This document shows, in pieces, positions 15,158-23,243 of a stretch of DNA of 40,591 nt (position 1 is the stretch's first letter; every line of letters starts with the position of its first letter). The DNA is from Anaerolineales bacterium (GTDB lineage Bacteria > Chloroflexota > Anaerolineae > Anaerolineales > UBA11858): positions 1-40,591 of the forward strand of contig JADHTJ010000025.1 in NCBI GenBank assembly GCA_016785015.1, given 5' to 3'. Under the pieces are notes generated by a model. It ran no database searches and was not told where the DNA came from. It worked only from the letters and a program-made list of their open reading frames with translations. The position numbers and the translations under genes were made by a program.

Positions 15158-16360
15158 ATGAATTCAAAAACGCCAAAAGCCGGACCCTCCTTCGTAGAAT
15201 TTGTCATCATCATTTCATTGATGATGTCACTGACCGCCTTGTCCATCGATGCCATGCTGCCTGCTCTACCTCAAATTGGCAGCGATCTGGGCGTCAAAAA
15301 TGCAAACGACCGGCAATTGATCGTTTCAGTTATTTTCCTGGGTTTAGCCATTGGTCAGGTATTCTTTGGCCCTCTTTCGGATAAAACGGGGCGCAAACCC
15401 GCTGTATATGCCGGGTATGCCATCTATATTGCTGGCGCTTGCATATCTATTTTTGCATCCAGTTTTCCGATGATGCTTGGTGGGCGGCTTTTGCAGGGGG
15501 TAGGAGTTTCGGCACCCCGCTCAGTAATATTGGCCCTGGTACGGGATCGCTATGAGGGCCGGGCAATGGCCCAAGTGATGTCATTTGTCATGACTGTCTT
15601 CATCCTCGTGCCAATGCTCGCGCCGACACTGGGGCAGGCCATTATGGTGTTCTCGAACTGGCGGGGCATCTTCGTTAGCTTTGTGTTGATCGCGCTGTTC
15701 TCACTGGCCTGGTTCGCACTGCGTATGCCGGAGACTTTGGCCCCAGAACATCGAGCGCCATTCTCGCTAAGGCGCATAATCAATGCAACATTCGAAATCT
15801 TCAAGATTCGAACCGCGATAGGCTACACCGTGTCAGCTGGTCTGGTGGGTGGCGCATTTCTTGGCTACCTTAATTCCGCTCAACAAATTTTCCAAGAGCA
15901 GTACGCCCTGGGGGAACGTTTTCCCCTCATCTTTGCGATTATAGCTTTCTCACTTGGGCTGGCATCTTTTCTCAACGCGCGTCTGGTGATGCGCTATGGG
16001 ATGCGTTTTCTCGTGAATTGGTCGTTACGAATCATCTTTGGGCTTTCTGCGGCAGCCTTTGGGATTGCCATGTTCTGGGCAGGCCAACCACCCTTGTGGT
16101 TCCCGATGGCCTATTTGATGCTGACATTCTTCAGTGTCGGAATACTATTTGGCAACCAGAATTCCCTGGCCATGGAGCCCTTAGGCCATCTGGCAGGGAT
16201 CGGGGCAGCAGTGGTGGGTTCGCTCTCGACCCTGATACAGATGCCATTAGGCACGATCATTGGCCAAAGCTACAACGGCACAATACTGCCCTTGATCCTG
16301 GGGATCGCCATTTTAAGCGGGATATCCTTATTCGTCGTGCGCTGGGCTGAATCAAAATAG
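15158..16360 (+). CDS. Bcr/CflA-type MFS multidrug exporter
   Basis: The 400-residue protein has about 12 membrane helices. Early motifs are LSIDAMLPALPQIGSDL and IGQVFFGPLSDKTGRKP, the second being MFS motif A of the Bcr/CflA drug:proton antiporter group. GRLLQGVGVSAPRS matches the motif C region. Expected cargo is hydrophobic drugs or peptides. ATG 15158 is in a weak ribosome-binding context, 33 bases after the AhpD-like gene. From memory, family members typically run 390-410 residues, so it seems complete. Confidence 0.9.
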   Translation: MNSKTPKAGPSFVEFVIIISLMMSLTALSIDAMLPALPQIGSDLGVKNANDRQLIVSVIFLGLAIGQVFFGPLSDKTGRKPAVYAGYAIYIAGACISIFASSFPMMLGGRLLQGVGVSAPRSVILALVRDRYEGRAMAQVMSFVMTVFILVPMLAPTLGQAIMVFSNWRGIFVSFVLIALFSLAWFALRMPETLAPEHRAPFSLRRIINATFEIFKIRTAIGYTVSAGLVGGAFLGYLNSAQQIFQEQYALGERFPLIFAIIAFSLGLASFLNARLVMRYGMRFLVNWSLRIIFGLSAAAFGIAMFWAGQPPLWFPMAYLMLTFFSVGILFGNQNSLAMEPLGHLAGIGAAVVGSLSTLIQMPLGTIIGQSYNGTILPLILGIAILSGISLFVVRWAESK

Positions 16361-16479
16361 CGAAATATCTTGAGATCGGCTATCTACACTAAAGAGCTCT
16401 GAATTCAGCGGGGAAGAATTCTAAGTCACAACCCATCTTGAGAATATAATCTTGGAATACTACAACTGGAGAAACAGCA

Positions 16480-16596
16480 ATGAAAGTAGGCATAATTGGG
16501 GCCGGCGCGGTAAGCGCTGCTGCGGCATTTGCGATGGTCATGCGCGGCGTGGCGCGAGAAATTGAATTGGTGGACCTAAATCAGAAGCGCGTATGA
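16480..16596 (+). pseudogene. Truncated duplicate of the L-lactate dehydrogenase N-terminus
   Basis: 38 codons ([20 protein letters not shown] ...) match the first 38 residues of the intact LDH at 21105 almost residue for residue. A similar 5' leader (TGGAGAAACA then ATG) is also shared. Homology stops abruptly after CAGAAGCGCG, where a TGA follows. The second Gly of the nucleotide-binding motif is Ser here. TATAAT at 16445-16450 may be a relic promoter. From 16597 to 16641 nothing else is visible before hairpin element D. Confidence 0.85.
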
Positions 16597-16641
16597 GAGC
16601 GTAAAAAGAATTTGATTACTCACTGGAGCCTAAAGCAGCTT

Positions 16642-16776
16642 CGAAATAGGTTTCTAGGAATCGCCGTGGTAAGGGCCCTTGGTAAGGGGCCACATTTGGG
16701 GGTAGGGGGCGTGCTCCGCACACCCCCTACCCCCAAATGTGAGGTCTCTCACGGTAATTCCCATAGAACCTTCGAA
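16642..16776. repeat. Long hairpin element D with a G-rich core
   Basis: The core arms 16691-16709 and 16723-16741 are perfectly complementary over 19 bp (CACATTTGGGGG start), with an inner GTGC/GCAC stem. Outer arms from about 16642 and back from about 16776 pair imperfectly over roughly 45 more bases (CGAAATAGGTTTCTA against CGAAGGTTCTATGGG). The GTGAGAGACCTC stretch recurs near 5560. It separates the LDH relic from the His-rich protein gene. Confidence 0.8.
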
Positions 16777-16837
16777 ACCTCCATAATTAATCCACAATCA
16801 TCCGGTACAATACAGCGTCAAATTAAGGAGCATATCA

Positions 16838-18181
16838 ATGAATAAAAAACTATGGATTGTTATTAGCGTCGTCATCGTTGCGGCAGTTGTTGTCACCGCG
16901 CTGATCTTATTGCAACCTTCAGCCGAAGATATCTTGGTGCAGGCCATCGAGACTGCCCAGACAATCGACGATGGTCATATCGTTATGGCCATCTCGATGG
17001 ACAGTATCGAACGCGACGGTTACGGCATGATCGAAGTCTGGGCGCGCGGCGATAAAGAAGATCATGGAGCATTTCGAGTGGAAGTGCTTGAATCTAGCGA
17101 AGAAAAAGCCGTGGGCGCCATAATCGTCAGCGATGGCGAAACCCTCTGGGCTTATTCCCCCTCTGAGAATAAAGTTTTCGTGGGAACCGCCGAAGATGCA
17201 CAGGCTATGATCGAAGAAAGCGAGTTTATGACTGGTGAGTTTATGCCTGGTGAGTTTATGCCCGGCGGATTTGGCGAACTCCATATGCACAAAGACGGTG
17301 AACACAAGGATCACCATAAAGATGGTGACCATCATGATGGTGAGCACAAATATGAAGATCATCAAGAAGGCGAATCCATGGAAGATCATCACGAAGGTGG
17401 TGAACATGACGAAGGTGAACATATGGAGGAGCATCACGCAGACGGCGATTCCAAAGATGGACACCATAGCCATCCTGAAAGCGCCGAAGAAGTAGTGGAG
17501 ATGCTCAAAGAATTCGTCACCTTCAAGAAATCTGGGCGCGAGAAAATGGCTGGCGAAAACGCTCAACTAATCATCATTGAGCCAATCCCAGAGCAGATGC
17601 CCAGCGAGTACACCGCCGTGGGTGGCCTGATCAACCTTTGGGTTGGTCGCGACAGCAAATTGCCTTTGGGCATAGCTTACACCGGTGGCAGCTTGGGTGA
17701 ATTCAACGTCACAGTTTTGGAATTAGAAATCAACGCCGGTATCGACGATGCGCTCTTCACCTTCGATATCCCTGCCGATGCAGAAATCGTCACCTTTGCC
17801 GATCTGGAACCCCAATCGCTGACCATCGAAGAGGCTGGCACAGCCGCGGAGTTTGAACTGCTCACTCCAGGGGAAACACCCGAAGGTGCCACTTTGGTAG
17901 ATATCGTTGAAGTGCGTGGCGCGCTGGTTCAGCGTTACACCCTCCCCGAGGGCGGTTCGTTCACCGTTGCGCAAGGTCTGATTGGTGAAACATCAGAAGG
18001 ATTCGGCAACTCAACAGCCGAAAGTCAAACTGTGGACGTGCGTGGCACTACCGGCAAACTCTTTGAGTCCCAGACTGGGGACCAAGTACTGTTAACTTGG
18101 ACCGAGGGCGATCTGTTCTTCTCCGTGGCTGGTAATTTATCTGCCGAGGATGCCCTGGCCATCGCCGAGTCCCTAGAATAA
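16838..18181 (+). CDS. Membrane-anchored LolA-like / DUF4367 protein with a His-rich insert
   Basis: The 447-residue protein has one N-terminal membrane anchor (MNKKLWIVISVVIVAAVVV), then a LolA/RseB-like half-barrel (about 30-125 and 220-320). The C-terminal DUF4367-type domain contains VRGTTGKLFES ... LLTWTEGDLFFSVAG ... AESLE. Residues 149-212 form an insert with about 18 His plus many Asp and Glu, which should bind metal ions such as Zn, Ni, Cu or Co. Just before it is a tandem GEFMPGEFMP repeat. AAGGAG seven bases before the ATG supports the start. The MacB-like ABC gene starts immediately after its stop, so it is probably an extracytoplasmic partner or sensor for that exporter. Confidence 0.8.
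   Translation: MNKKLWIVISVVIVAAVVVTALILLQPSAEDILVQAIETAQTIDDGHIVMAISMDSIERDGYGMIEVWARGDKEDHGAFRVEVLESSEEKAVGAIIVSDGETLWAYSPSENKVFVGTAEDAQAMIEESEFMTGEFMPGEFMPGGFGELHMHKDGEHKDHHKDGDHHDGEHKYEDHQEGESMEDHHEGGEHDEGEHMEEHHADGDSKDGHHSHPESAEEVVEMLKEFVTFKKSGREKMAGENAQLIIIEPIPEQMPSEYTAVGGLINLWVGRDSKLPLGIAYTGGSLGEFNVTVLELEINAGIDDALFTFDIPADAEIVTFADLEPQSLTIEEAGTAAEFELLTPGETPEGATLVDIVEVRGALVQRYTLPEGGSFTVAQGLIGETSEGFGNSTAESQTVDVRGTTGKLFESQTGDQVLLTWTEGDLFFSVAGNLSAEDALAIAESLE
17222..17266 (+). repeat. Three tandem 15-bp coding repeats
   Basis: Three adjacent units of 15 bp (GAGTTTATGCCTGGT type) encode EFMTG, EFMPG and EFMPG just before the His-rich insert. They differ by only a few bases, which suggests recent slippage expansion. 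Confidence 0.8.
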
Positions 18182-20224
18182 ATGAGCACAGCTAACCAAA
18201 ATGTGATTCGGCTTGTTGAGGCCTGCCGTCAGTACCACTTGGGCAGCAACGATGTCGACGCACTAAAAAATATCAATCTCGAGATCGACCAGGGAGAATT
18301 CATCGCCTTGGTCGGTCCGTCAGGGTCGGGCAAATCGACGCTGCTCAATTTATTGGGCGGCTTAGATCGACCCACCAGCGGCGAGATCCATGTGCAGGGA
18401 TTGGCTTTGCACACCGCCGATGAAGAAGCGCTCACTGGTCACCGCCGCCACAACGTCGGCTTCGTTTTTCAAACCTTCAATCTATTACCCACGCTTACTG
18501 CCCTGGAGAATGTTGCCCTGCCGTTGATGCTGAGCGGCGTTGATCTTGCAGAACGCGAGGTGCGCGCCCAAAAACTACTAGAGCGAGTTGGGCTGGGTCA
18601 TCGATTGCACCACCGACCTACTGAAATGTCCGGGGGCGAGCAGCAGCGCGCTGCCATCGCCCGCGCCCTTGTCAACAATCCGCAATTGATCCTGGCGGAT
18701 GAGCCCACTGGGAATTTAGACTCATCCACGGGCGCCGAGGTGATGGCCCTGTTGAGAGAACTCAACACCGAGCGCGGCGTGACATTGATCATCGTAACGC
18801 ATGACAGCGAAATCGCTGACTATGCGAAGCGCATTGTTAATCTGCGCGATGGGGAAATCGCAAAAATTGAAATTCGAGAGGCTTTGCAACCAAAGGAAGA
18901 TTCTCCTGCTCCCAAACAGATCCAGTCCGAATTCAAACTCAAGGGGGGTCTGACTTTCAAAGATCTATTACGCAGCGCATTTGACAATTTGCGCCGCAGA
19001 CCGGTCCGCAACATCCTGACTTCTGCAGGGGTTGTCATCGGCATTATCACCCTGGTGGCAATGGTTTCCTTCGGAGTTGGGGTGCAGGCTGAAATCAACC
19101 GCAACTTTCAGGCCTTGGGATTGGAAAATGTTTTCATCACACCAACTTTCACAGAAGAAGATACTTTTGATCCCTTTGGATTTGCCGAGCCTGACGTACC
19201 GATTACACCCGAGATCGTGGCTGCCTTCAGAGCCTTGCCCGAAGTGGAGTCGGTTACGCCGGTGTTAGATTTGCCATCCAACATGGAAGCCAGCCTGACG
19301 CTTGAAGATCAAACTGTCCCTGTACGACTGGCCAATGCCTTTCACCGTGGTCCGGGGGCGATGGGAGAATTTACTTCCCCTGATATGCTGGCCGGCGAAC
19401 CTTTAGGTGAAGGCGAAACCCAGGGTTTAGTCATCGTTGATGGCCTGGCTGACCTATTGCTCCCAGAAACTGGCGGCGATTATGCTGACCTTGTAGGAAA
19501 AGCGATCACACTGACCGTGCGCCTGCCCCGAGGCGAAACCAAGGAATTTATTACTACGATCACTGGCGTCGAAAATGGCCGCGGCAGCCAATCAGCGAAT
19601 TTGGGCTTGGAAGAGCGTATTGAAATCAAAGCCTGGTGGTATGGTCGACCCGACACTTTGCATACTGATGGCTTCGACACCCTGATGGTACGCGCCGTTG
19701 ATCAACTTGCCGTCCCAGCCGTACTGGATACGGCCGAAGAACTGGGCGTTCAGGCTCAATCCTTAGGCGCCGTGTTGGAAATCGCCAACCGCGTCCTGGC
19801 CGTGATGCAAGCTCTCTTAGGTTCCGTCGGCGGGCTGGCACTTCTAGTCGCCACCTTGGGCGTCGCCAACACGATGATGATGGCCATCTACGAACGCACA
19901 CGCGAGATCGGCGTGCTCAAAGCCGTTGGCGCTCGCAACCGCGAAGTTCGTCGCATGTTCACAGCCGATGCCGTTTTGCTGGGTTTCATCGGTGGTGTAG
20001 TGGGGTTGATCCTGGGTACGCTGCTAGGCCAACTGGTGGATTGGATTGGACATCTCTACCTTGCTAATCAAGGAGTGACCGGCATTGGGCAAATGTCAAT
20101 TGTGCCACCCTGGCTTGCCCTCGGCTCACTGATCTTTGCATCTTTGATTGGTGTGTTAGGGGGATTCTATCCCGCAACCCGTGCCTCACGCCTTGATCCG
20201 GTTGCGGCACTAAAACACGAGTGA
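18182..20224 (+). CDS. MacB-like ABC transporter, ATPase fused to permease
   Basis: The 680-residue protein fuses an ABC ATPase to a MacB/FtsX permease. ATPase motifs are Walker A GPSGSGKS at 45-52, Q-loop Gln97, signature SGGEQ at 150-154, Walker B LILADEP near 169 and His207. A first membrane helix at about 280-305 leads into a large extracytoplasmic MacB periplasmic-core domain. Three C-terminal helices follow and the protein ends PVAALKHE, a typical MacB ending. MacB-type machines expel drugs, toxins, peptides or lipoproteins by mechanotransmission. The ATG directly follows the TAA of the His-rich LolA-like gene, so the pair is one operon and may move or sense metal-linked or lipid-linked cargo. 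A palindromic element begins about ten bases after the stop. Confidence 0.94.
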   Translation: MSTANQNVIRLVEACRQYHLGSNDVDALKNINLEIDQGEFIALVGPSGSGKSTLLNLLGGLDRPTSGEIHVQGLALHTADEEALTGHRRHNVGFVFQTFNLLPTLTALENVALPLMLSGVDLAEREVRAQKLLERVGLGHRLHHRPTEMSGGEQQRAAIARALVNNPQLILADEPTGNLDSSTGAEVMALLRELNTERGVTLIIVTHDSEIADYAKRIVNLRDGEIAKIEIREALQPKEDSPAPKQIQSEFKLKGGLTFKDLLRSAFDNLRRRPVRNILTSAGVVIGIITLVAMVSFGVGVQAEINRNFQALGLENVFITPTFTEEDTFDPFGFAEPDVPITPEIVAAFRALPEVESVTPVLDLPSNMEASLTLEDQTVPVRLANAFHRGPGAMGEFTSPDMLAGEPLGEGETQGLVIVDGLADLLLPETGGDYADLVGKAITLTVRLPRGETKEFITTITGVENGRGSQSANLGLEERIEIKAWWYGRPDTLHTDGFDTLMVRAVDQLAVPAVLDTAEELGVQAQSLGAVLEIANRVLAVMQALLGSVGGLALLVATLGVANTMMMAIYERTREIGVLKAVGARNREVRRMFTADAVLLGFIGGVVGLILGTLLGQLVDWIGHLYLANQGVTGIGQMSIVPPWLALGSLIFASLIGVLGGFYPATRASRLDPVAALKHE

Positions 20225-20234
20225 GTATCACTTC

Positions 20235-20377
20235 CAAAACAAAAGAAGCTACCGTTCTCCCTCATCCTAACCTTCTCCCAAAGGGAGAAGGGATAAAGTC
20301 CCCTCTCCCCTTGGGAGAGGGCGGAGAGTGAGGGTAGGTTTGAACTCTCAATTTCCACTTTTGCATAACATGAGTTA
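20235..20377 (-). mobile_element. Second copy of the R2 palindromic element, reverse orientation
   Basis: This is the reverse complement of 10848-11007 with few changes, including the CCCTCTCCC-type inner hairpin and the TAACTCATGTTA end at 20377. The other end, next to the ABC gene stop, has lost its terminal repeat. Confidence 0.75.
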
Positions 20378-20378
20378 G

Positions 20379-20415
20379 TAACTGATCTTACGCAACCTAA
20401 AGAGAATCTCTCTGG
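20379..20415 (+). mobile_element. Left-half fragment of hairpin element C
   Basis: TAACTGATCTTACGCA followed by ACCTAAAGAGAAT matches the left arm of element C (12284-12320). The G-rich core is gone and the sequence passes directly into a glycosyltransferase-like fragment. It starts one base after the R2 copy, so the elements are stacked. Confidence 0.6.
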
Positions 20416-20420
20416 TTTTT

Positions 20421-20765
20421 GTGGGTCCGGTTTTGGCGTCAATACAATTATTCCCCCACCTGCTTTCCTATTATTCCTTTGGCGTGGGGGGTATGCGCGG
20501 GGCAGCGAATTTGGATTTGGAGACAACCTATTGGTGCGAAAGCTATCTGCCTGCAGTAGAATATATCAACGAGCATGCGGATCCCGGTGACAAGGTTTGG
20601 GTCGAGGCCTGGAGTCACGATGTCTTGGTGTATTACATGCTCCACCAAACGCAGCATTATACGCAATGGAAACCAATAACCATGGAGTGGATAAATCGAA
20701 ACAAGCCGGTTTATGAGATAATCATTGAAGATCAGCCCATTATGATGGTGTACGATTTGAGGTAA
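20421..20765 (+). pseudogene. C-terminal fragment of a membrane glycosyltransferase (GT39/PMT-like)
   Basis: The 114 codons read LFPHLLSYYSFGVGG, then NLDLETTYWCESYLPAVEYI, then ADPGDKVWVE, ending MMVYDLR. This resembles the soluble C-terminal part of GT39-like multi-helix membrane glycosyltransferases common in Chloroflexota, although the identification is from memory of the pattern. All membrane helices and the catalytic N-terminus are missing. The open frame begins at a fragment of hairpin element C, so truncation probably accompanied repeat-mediated rearrangement. Confidence 0.6.
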
Positions 20766-20815
20766 GGACTCAGTTTTTCAAAAATTTCTGCGATTACGCT
20801 GAGCTGTCGAAATCA

Positions 20816-20985
20816 GGTAGGACGGTACTTAACCGTGGACAATGAAATCAGCCGCAGAACTGTCATTCTGAGGAGAGCAGCGACGAAGAATCTTACTCTT
20901 TGAGTGACAAATACATAGATTCTTCGCTCCTTTTGTCGCTCAGAATGACACTTTGGGACGCTCCACGGTTTACTACCGTGCTACC
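20816..20985 (-). mobile_element. Complete 170-bp MITE with 8-bp target-site duplication
   Basis: The element has imperfect terminal inverted repeats of about 24 bp (GGTAGGACGGTA at the left, GGTAGCACGGTA read from the right). CGAAATCA occurs at both 20808-20815 and 20986-20993, an 8-bp target duplication. Inside is a second inverted pair (CATTCTGAG units around AGATTCTTCG). The length is identical to the copy at 31712-31881, which is in the opposite orientation and has a different 8-bp duplication. It has no ORF, so it depends on a transposase in trans. Confidence 0.92.
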
Positions 20986-21104
20986 CGAAATCAAAAGCGC
21001 ATTTGAAATTTCGTATACATTTATGGGCATACAAAGGCAGCGGTTCCGAGAGGGTATGAATAATCCATCTGCCTGATAGGCAAGAAGCGATTGGAGAAAC
21101 AAAG

Positions 21105-22052
21105 ATGAAAGTAGGCATAATTGGAACGGGCGCGGTAGGTGCATCTGCTGGGTTTGCCATGGTAATGCGGGGTGTAGCGCGTGAAATTGTCATGGTGGAT
21201 CTCGACCAAAAGCGCGCCCAGGCAGAAGCGGATGATATTCTTCATGCCGTGCCCTTTGCTCATCCTGTCCGGGTATCAGCGGGAGAATATTCAGATCTGG
21301 ATAAATGCAAAATTGTGATTATCACGGCGGGTGTGGCGCAAAAGCCGACCGAAACACGCCTGGAATTGCTCTCGCGCAATACGGCCATTTTTAATCAAAT
21401 CGTCCCCAAGGTTTTAGAGCACGCCCGTGAGGCGATCTTATTGGTGGCAACCAACCCCGTTGATGTAATGACACATATCACCGCTGATATCGCCGACAAA
21501 TTTAGCATTCATCGCTCGCGCGTGATCGGCTCGGGAACAACCTTGGATACGGCACGTTTCCGGGCATTATTGGGGGGACATTTGGGTGTTGACCCGCCCC
21601 ACGTGCATGGCTATGTTTTGGGGGAGCACGGCGACTCAGAGGTCTTCCCCTGGTCTTTGGTTACGGTGGGAGGCGTACCCTTAGAGGAATTCTGCCGCCA
21701 ATGGGACATCTGCACCGATGATGCCGTCAAGGCCGACATTGAAGACCGCGTTCGTGGTGCGGCCTATACCATCATTGAGGGCAAAGGCAATACATCTTTC
21801 GGAATCGGCAGCGCACTGACGCGCATCGTGGAAGTGATTCTCAGAGATCAGCGCGCCCTGCTGACTGTTTGCACCCCCGTTAAGGATGTGGCTGGTGTGA
21901 AAAATGTGACCCTATCACTCCCCCACCTGGTTGGCGGGCAGGGCATCTTGGACACCATCTTGCTGCCACTATCGCTCAACAAAGAAGAAGAAGCCGCGCT
22001 ACACAACAGTGCCAAAGTAATCAGGGAAGCTTATGAAAGTGTGGTTGGTTAA
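21105..22052 (+). CDS. ldh: L-lactate dehydrogenase
   Basis: The 315-residue NAD-dependent enzyme interconverts pyruvate and L-lactate. GTGAVG at 7-12 binds NAD. The loop AQKPTETR carries Gln79, which marks lactate rather than malate specificity, and Arg85. TNPVD at 116-120, Asp148/Arg151 and the catalytic His175 in GEHGDSE are all in place. The usual Gly in the QKPGETR loop is Thr here. GGAGA seven bases before the ATG supports the start. No allosteric or partner gene lies next to it. A truncated copy of its 5' end is at 16480, and the complete MITE lies 120 bases upstream, within its likely promoter region. Confidence 0.95.
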   Translation: MKVGIIGTGAVGASAGFAMVMRGVAREIVMVDLDQKRAQAEADDILHAVPFAHPVRVSAGEYSDLDKCKIVIITAGVAQKPTETRLELLSRNTAIFNQIVPKVLEHAREAILLVATNPVDVMTHITADIADKFSIHRSRVIGSGTTLDTARFRALLGGHLGVDPPHVHGYVLGEHGDSEVFPWSLVTVGGVPLEEFCRQWDICTDDAVKADIEDRVRGAAYTIIEGKGNTSFGIGSALTRIVEVILRDQRALLTVCTPVKDVAGVKNVTLSLPHLVGGQGILDTILLPLSLNKEEEAALHNSAKVIREAYESVVG

Positions 22053-22078
22053 GAATATTTCTTAACTCAAGTTGCCAC

Positions 22079-22405
22079 CTACAAGCACATGAAGCTGTAG
22101 GCAAGTAAAAACAGGCCGACTTTCAACTCAAAGCCATTAGAAGTAATCTCATGAATGCTATTGGAAGAGAGGCCATTGATCAAACTTCCAGTGGTTTCAA
22201 TCGTTTTTCGGTAGACGCGCTGTAGGCAATCAGCCCAAGGCGGTACAGTTCGCAGAGAGTTCTTCTTACGAAGAGGCGACAAATGAATATATCGGGCTTC
22301 TTTCAGCAAGTCTTCGATGAGATTTTTGTTGGAGGCTTTGACAGCATACAAAGTTGATCCGCTAGGTAAATCAAACTCAACTTTAGCAGGAAACTCATGG
22401 ATCTT
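22079..22405 (-). pseudogene. C-terminal remnant of a DDE transposase
   Basis: The open frame (about 109 codons, no proper start) reads LYAVKASNKNLIEDLLKEA, then LSPLRKKNSL, KTIETTGSLI and HEITSNGFELKVGLF. The late Glu in KTIETT and the FELKV helix resemble the C-terminal catalytic part of IS982-type or related DDE transposases. An in-frame TAG and an apparent shift (WDEK against the current frame near 22420) end it upstream. No terminal repeats were found. The family assignment is tentative. Confidence 0.6.
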
Positions 22406-22439
22406 CTACTTTTTCATCCCAAGGCAGCAACTAGGGTTA

Positions 22440-22658
22440 CTTAAAACATTCTAACTTAAACTACACGAGCAATCAAATAAATACGACATACATTATATTT
22501 CTGTTGGTGTATTATTTAACAGTATGGATTTAACCATGAAATATACCCTATCTGCCCCTAACCATTACAAACTATTCCCAACTGGGAGATCGTGAGAGAA
22601 ATAATAAAATACTCTTGAGCTAAAAATTTATTCTTTGTCGTCGAAATTGTTATTTGCA
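22440..22658. other. AT-rich leader region upstream of the riboswitch
   Basis: No ORF is supported. The stretch is AT-rich and must contain the promoter of the riboswitch transcript. AATAATAAAAT at about 22600 could be a -10 region, but no matching -35 was clear. Confidence 0.3.
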
Positions 22659-22746
22659 CTCGAAAAGGCTAACCCACTGTGAAGTGGGGGCGCAAAACAA
22701 CGGGTCTCGATCACCCTAATGATCGTAGATAGCCGGGTTGCCAAAA
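22659..22746 (+). promoter_or_regulatory. Cyclic-di-GMP-I (GEMM) riboswitch
   Basis: The aptamer can be laid on the c-di-GMP-I consensus. GGCTAACC opens P1. P2 is CCCACT (22674-22679) with AGTGGG (22683-22688), capped by a GNRA tetraloop (GTGA). Then comes the conserved GGCGCAAA, followed by CGGGTCT. P3 forms around CGATCA and TGATCG. TAGCCGGGTTGCC closes the fold. After the aptamer, CCAAAA (22741-22746) can pair with TTTTGG (22756-22761), sharing bases with P1, and may be part of the switch. It precedes a GAF relic, a PhnD-like lipoprotein, an SdiA-regulated-like lipoprotein and a GGDEF-EAL gene, so control of a c-di-GMP module by its own messenger is the natural reading. Whether it turns expression on or off cannot be read. 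Confidence 0.82.
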
Positions 22747-22785
22747 GTGTTTTTATTTTGGGAGTCGGTAAGAATATTTAATAGG

Positions 22786-23187
22786 GTGATCCTGGTGCCG
22801 GATGTGTCGATAGAAGTAGACTGGCTGCCCAACCAACTGCTGCCGGAGACCAATGCAGAGGTGGCTGTTCCGATTGCCATTGGCGATCAGGTGATTGGCG
22901 TGCTGGATGTGCAGCAGGATGAAATTGATGGATTAGACCAGGCCGATGCCGATTTGCTGCGCTCCATAGCCAACCGGGTGGCGGTCGCTATCCAAAACGA
23001 GCGCGCTTATCGGGAGGCCCAGGCGCAGGCCCGCCGCGAAACCTTGATCGCCGATATCGGCTAGCGCATCCAGAGCACTTCCGATGTCGACGAATCCTTG
23101 CAGGTGGCGGTGCGCGAGATGGGTCGGGCTTTGGGTGCCCAGACGTGCGTGAAGTTGGAATCCACTGATACTTCGAGCAATCAGTGA
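22786..23187 (+). pseudogene. Broken GAF-domain sensor fragment
   Basis: The frame encodes the end of a GAF domain (DWLPNQLLPETNAEVAVPI, GVLDVQQDEIDGL, ANRVAVAIQNERAY). A linker follows and then, after an in-frame TAG at 23062-23064, RIQSTSDVDESLQVAVREMG. This order is typical of Chloroflexota multi-GAF regulators. Family members usually have Gln at the TAG position (GQKIQ or similar), so CAG to TAG is the simplest change. The N-terminus is missing and the frame closes at the TGA at 23185. It lies between the riboswitch and the PhnD-like gene. Confidence 0.8.
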
Positions 23188-23243
23188 TGGTAAAGAATGA
23201 AGAAAAGTTTATTCTCTATATCGTGAGCAAAAGGAGATTCACA

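Noticed and set aside
16612..16845. 77-codon frame across hairpin element D
   Set aside because: Most of it is the palindromic arms. It runs into the start of the real downstream gene in another frame.
16919..17566. 215-codon minus-strand frame opposite the His-rich protein gene
   Set aside because: It is the complement of the His/Asp/Glu-rich repeats, giving Phe/Met-rich sequence that mimics a membrane protein. There is no start signal.
22738..22785. First codons of the longer GAF reading frame as a true start
   Set aside because: They overlap the closing strand of the riboswitch aptamer and the following hairpin, and show no GAF similarity.
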